Assembly: GCA_005883365.1 (NCBI GenBank)
Contig: VAXA01000135.1
Location: forward strand, 1 to 12,637
DNA: 12,637 nt
Reading direction: 5' to 3'
Source: Actinomycetota bacterium
GTDB taxonomy: Bacteria; Actinomycetota; Thermoleophilia; Gaiellales; Gaiellaceae
The notes under the pieces were generated by a model. The model saw only the letters and a list, made by a program, of their open reading frames with translations. It was not told the DNA's origin and made no database searches. Made by a program: the position numbers and the translations under genes. The first letter of the stretch is position 1. Every line of letters begins with the position of its first letter. Of this stretch, positions 11,549 through 12,637 are shown one piece after another.

Positions 11549-12637
11549 CTAGACCTCCACCCCCTCCACACGTACCACCTTATGCCGCGCAGCGAAGGCG
11601 GCGACGACGGCTCCGGCGAGAACGATCCCCCCGGCGATCTCGAGTGCGAGGTGGACGCCGTGGCCGGCCGAGCCCTCGGCGGCGACGAGCACCTTGGCGA
11701 CGATCTTCTCGTGTCCCTTCACGGCGGGGCTGTGCTCGACGGCGCTGATGTTGCCGCCGGTCGTCACGAACTGGACCACGATCTGCCGGAACTGCACCGG
11801 AATGCCGAGCTTCACGAGCTTCTCCGTCAGCCCGCTCGTGAGCTGGGCGTTGACGACCGCGCCGAGCACGGCCACCCCGAAGACGCCGCCGAGCTCGCGG
11901 CTCGTGTTCACGGTCGAGGCGGCCATTCCCGACTGCTCGGACGGGACGAGGGTGAGCACCGCCGCCGTCATCGTGACGAGCGCGATCCCGAAGCCGAGCC
12001 CCGCGATCGCGAGCGGCCAGGTGAGCGCCGCGACGCTCGTCGTCGCCGTGAGCTTCCAGTCGACGAGGAAGAGCCCGAGCCCGGCGAGGGCGCAGCCGAG
12101 CACCATCGGCACGCGCGGGCCGACTCGCGCCGTCCAGTAGCCGGCGAGCGGCCCGGCCAGAATCATCGCCGCGGCGAGCGAGGTGAAGACGAGCGCGATC
12201 TGGAAGCCCGAGAAGTTGGAGATCAGCTGCAGGTAGAGCGCGGTGAAGAAGAAGACGGAGAAGACGGAGAGGTTCGTGGCGAAGGCGACGACGTTCGCGG
12301 CCGCGAAGGTCGGGTTGCGGAGGAACTCGAGCTTCAGCACCGGGTCCGGCACGCGCTGCTCCACCAGCACGAAGACGACGGCGAGCGCCACCGAGGCGGC
12401 GAACAGGAGGCCGATCCACCACGTCCCGTAGCCGCGGTTCTCGCCCTCGATGACGGCGAAGGTGGCGGCCATGATCGAGGCCGCACCGGCGGCGAGCCCC
12501 GGCACGTCGAGCTGCCGTCGCTGTAGGGCTGGAAGCGCCGTCGGCGAAGCCGACGACGCCCGGCCGGAAGACCGATCGCCTGCGGCGATCCAGGGGTCGC
12601 TGCTCTCGGTGAGCGTCATGGCGGCGACCGCGAGCGC
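11549..12637 (-). CDS. DHA2-type MFS drug-efflux transporter, 5' end outside window
   Basis: The C-terminal two thirds of a 14-helix proton-driven multidrug transporter of the EmrB/QacA kind. The frame is open at the window edge (ALAVAA before the first Met at 12619), so the gene begins beyond it. The visible part contains RRQLDVPGLAAG, the entry to helix 7, and about eight hydrophobic segments. It also has GPLAGYWTARVGPRVPMVLG (a motif-A-like loop) and PSEQSGMAASTVNTSRELGG, a known DHA2 signature, before the last helices. Between the helix 6-7 loop text TESSDP and RRQLDVPG lie about 24 extra residues (WIAAGDRSSGRASSASP and on), encoded by a double-hairpin element (12521-12592). A loop between helices 13 and 14 is long and hydrophilic. 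The stop is close to the epimerase gene, suggesting one transcript. Substrate unknown. Confidence 0.9.
   Translation of the reverse strand, partial: ALAVAAMTLTESSDPWIAAGDRSSGRASSASPTALPALQRRQLDVPGLAAGAASIMAATFAVIEGENRGYGTWWIGLLFAASVALAVVFVLVEQRVPDPVLKLEFLRNPTFAAANVVAFATNLSVFSVFFFTALYLQLISNFSGFQIALVFTSLAAAMILAGPLAGYWTARVGPRVPMVLGCALAGLGLFLVDWKLTATTSVAALTWPLAIAGLGFGIALVTMTAAVLTLVPSEQSGMAASTVNTSRELGGVFGVAVLGAVVNAQLTSGLTEKLVKLGIPVQFRQIVVQFVTTGGNISAVEHSPAVKGHEKIVAKVLVAAEGSAGHGVHLALEIAGGIVLAGAVVAAFAARHKVVRVEGVEV
12521..12592 (-). repeat. Double-hairpin palindromic element inserted in frame in the MFS gene (element B)
   Basis: The element is about 72 nt, a multiple of three. Hairpin 1 is GATCGCC (12574-12580) against GGCGATC (12584-12590), loop TGC. 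Hairpin 2 is CGTCGGC (12539-12545) against GCCGACG (12549-12555), loop GAA. On the coding strand it opens with TGGATCGCCG, has CCGGCCGG between the hairpins and closes with CCCTACAGCGACGG. Element A opens with TGGATTCGTCGCCGG, also has CCGGCCG between hairpins, and closes with GCCTAGAGCGACCCGG. The peptide is Ala/Ser-rich with no expected counterpart in DHA2 transporters. Confidence 0.65.

Overview
The window is about 12.6 kb of very GC-rich, gene-dense bacterial DNA. It has frequent GTG starts, 4-bp start/stop overlaps and almost no intergenic space. Codon use and gene families suggest an actinobacterium, plausibly a Thermoleophilia-type lineage (Gaiellales or Solirubrobacterales); that placement is inference. 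No tRNA, rRNA, insertion sequence, prophage or CRISPR array was seen, and no stretch over 300 bases lacks a gene.

Layout: (1) Bases 1-1663 (+) hold the C-terminal half of a subtilisin-like (S8) protease, broken by an apparent single-base frameshift near 1087. (2) Bases 1692-2942 (-) hold a divergent Fe/Mn superoxide dismutase followed by a PlsY-type glycerol-3-phosphate acyltransferase. (3) Bases 2999-4825 (+), divergent from region 2 across 56 bp, hold a Mn-type superoxide dismutase with a shortened C-terminus, an ECF sigma factor and a membrane anti-sigma factor, closely packed like an operon. (4) Bases 4833-7002 (-) hold a two-domain ThyX-like protein whose end overlaps an MfpA/Qnr-type pentapeptide-repeat protein. 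(5) Bases 6959-7603 (+) hold a DUF72 (YecE-like) protein. (6) Bases 7600-12637 (-) hold an apparent operon: a DHA2-type efflux transporter (5' end outside the window), an NAD-dependent epimerase-like protein, a kynureninase-like class V PLP enzyme, and a secreted GH123/DUF4091-like protein.

How the genes may work together: region 3 looks like a sigma/anti-sigma switch co-transcribed with superoxide defence, with a second superoxide dismutase firing the other way. Region 4 couples a ThyX-family protein with a likely DNA-gyrase-binding DNA mimic. Region 6 mixes transport, sugar-nucleotide-like and glycan-like functions with no obvious single pathway.

The most unusual signal is a pair of roughly 75-nt, in-frame, double-hairpin insertions inside two different coding genes (about 10330-10404 in the PLP enzyme and 12521-12592 in the transporter). 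They share layout and short motifs. A related palindrome lies at the end of plsY. They look like mobile or dispersed palindromic elements tolerated as extra peptide, comparable in concept to Rickettsia palindromic elements. Other oddities are the apparent in-frame loss of about 20-25 residues in the Mn-type superoxide dismutase, the altered ThyX motifs, and an epimerase with no usual start codon ahead of its nucleotide-binding loop.
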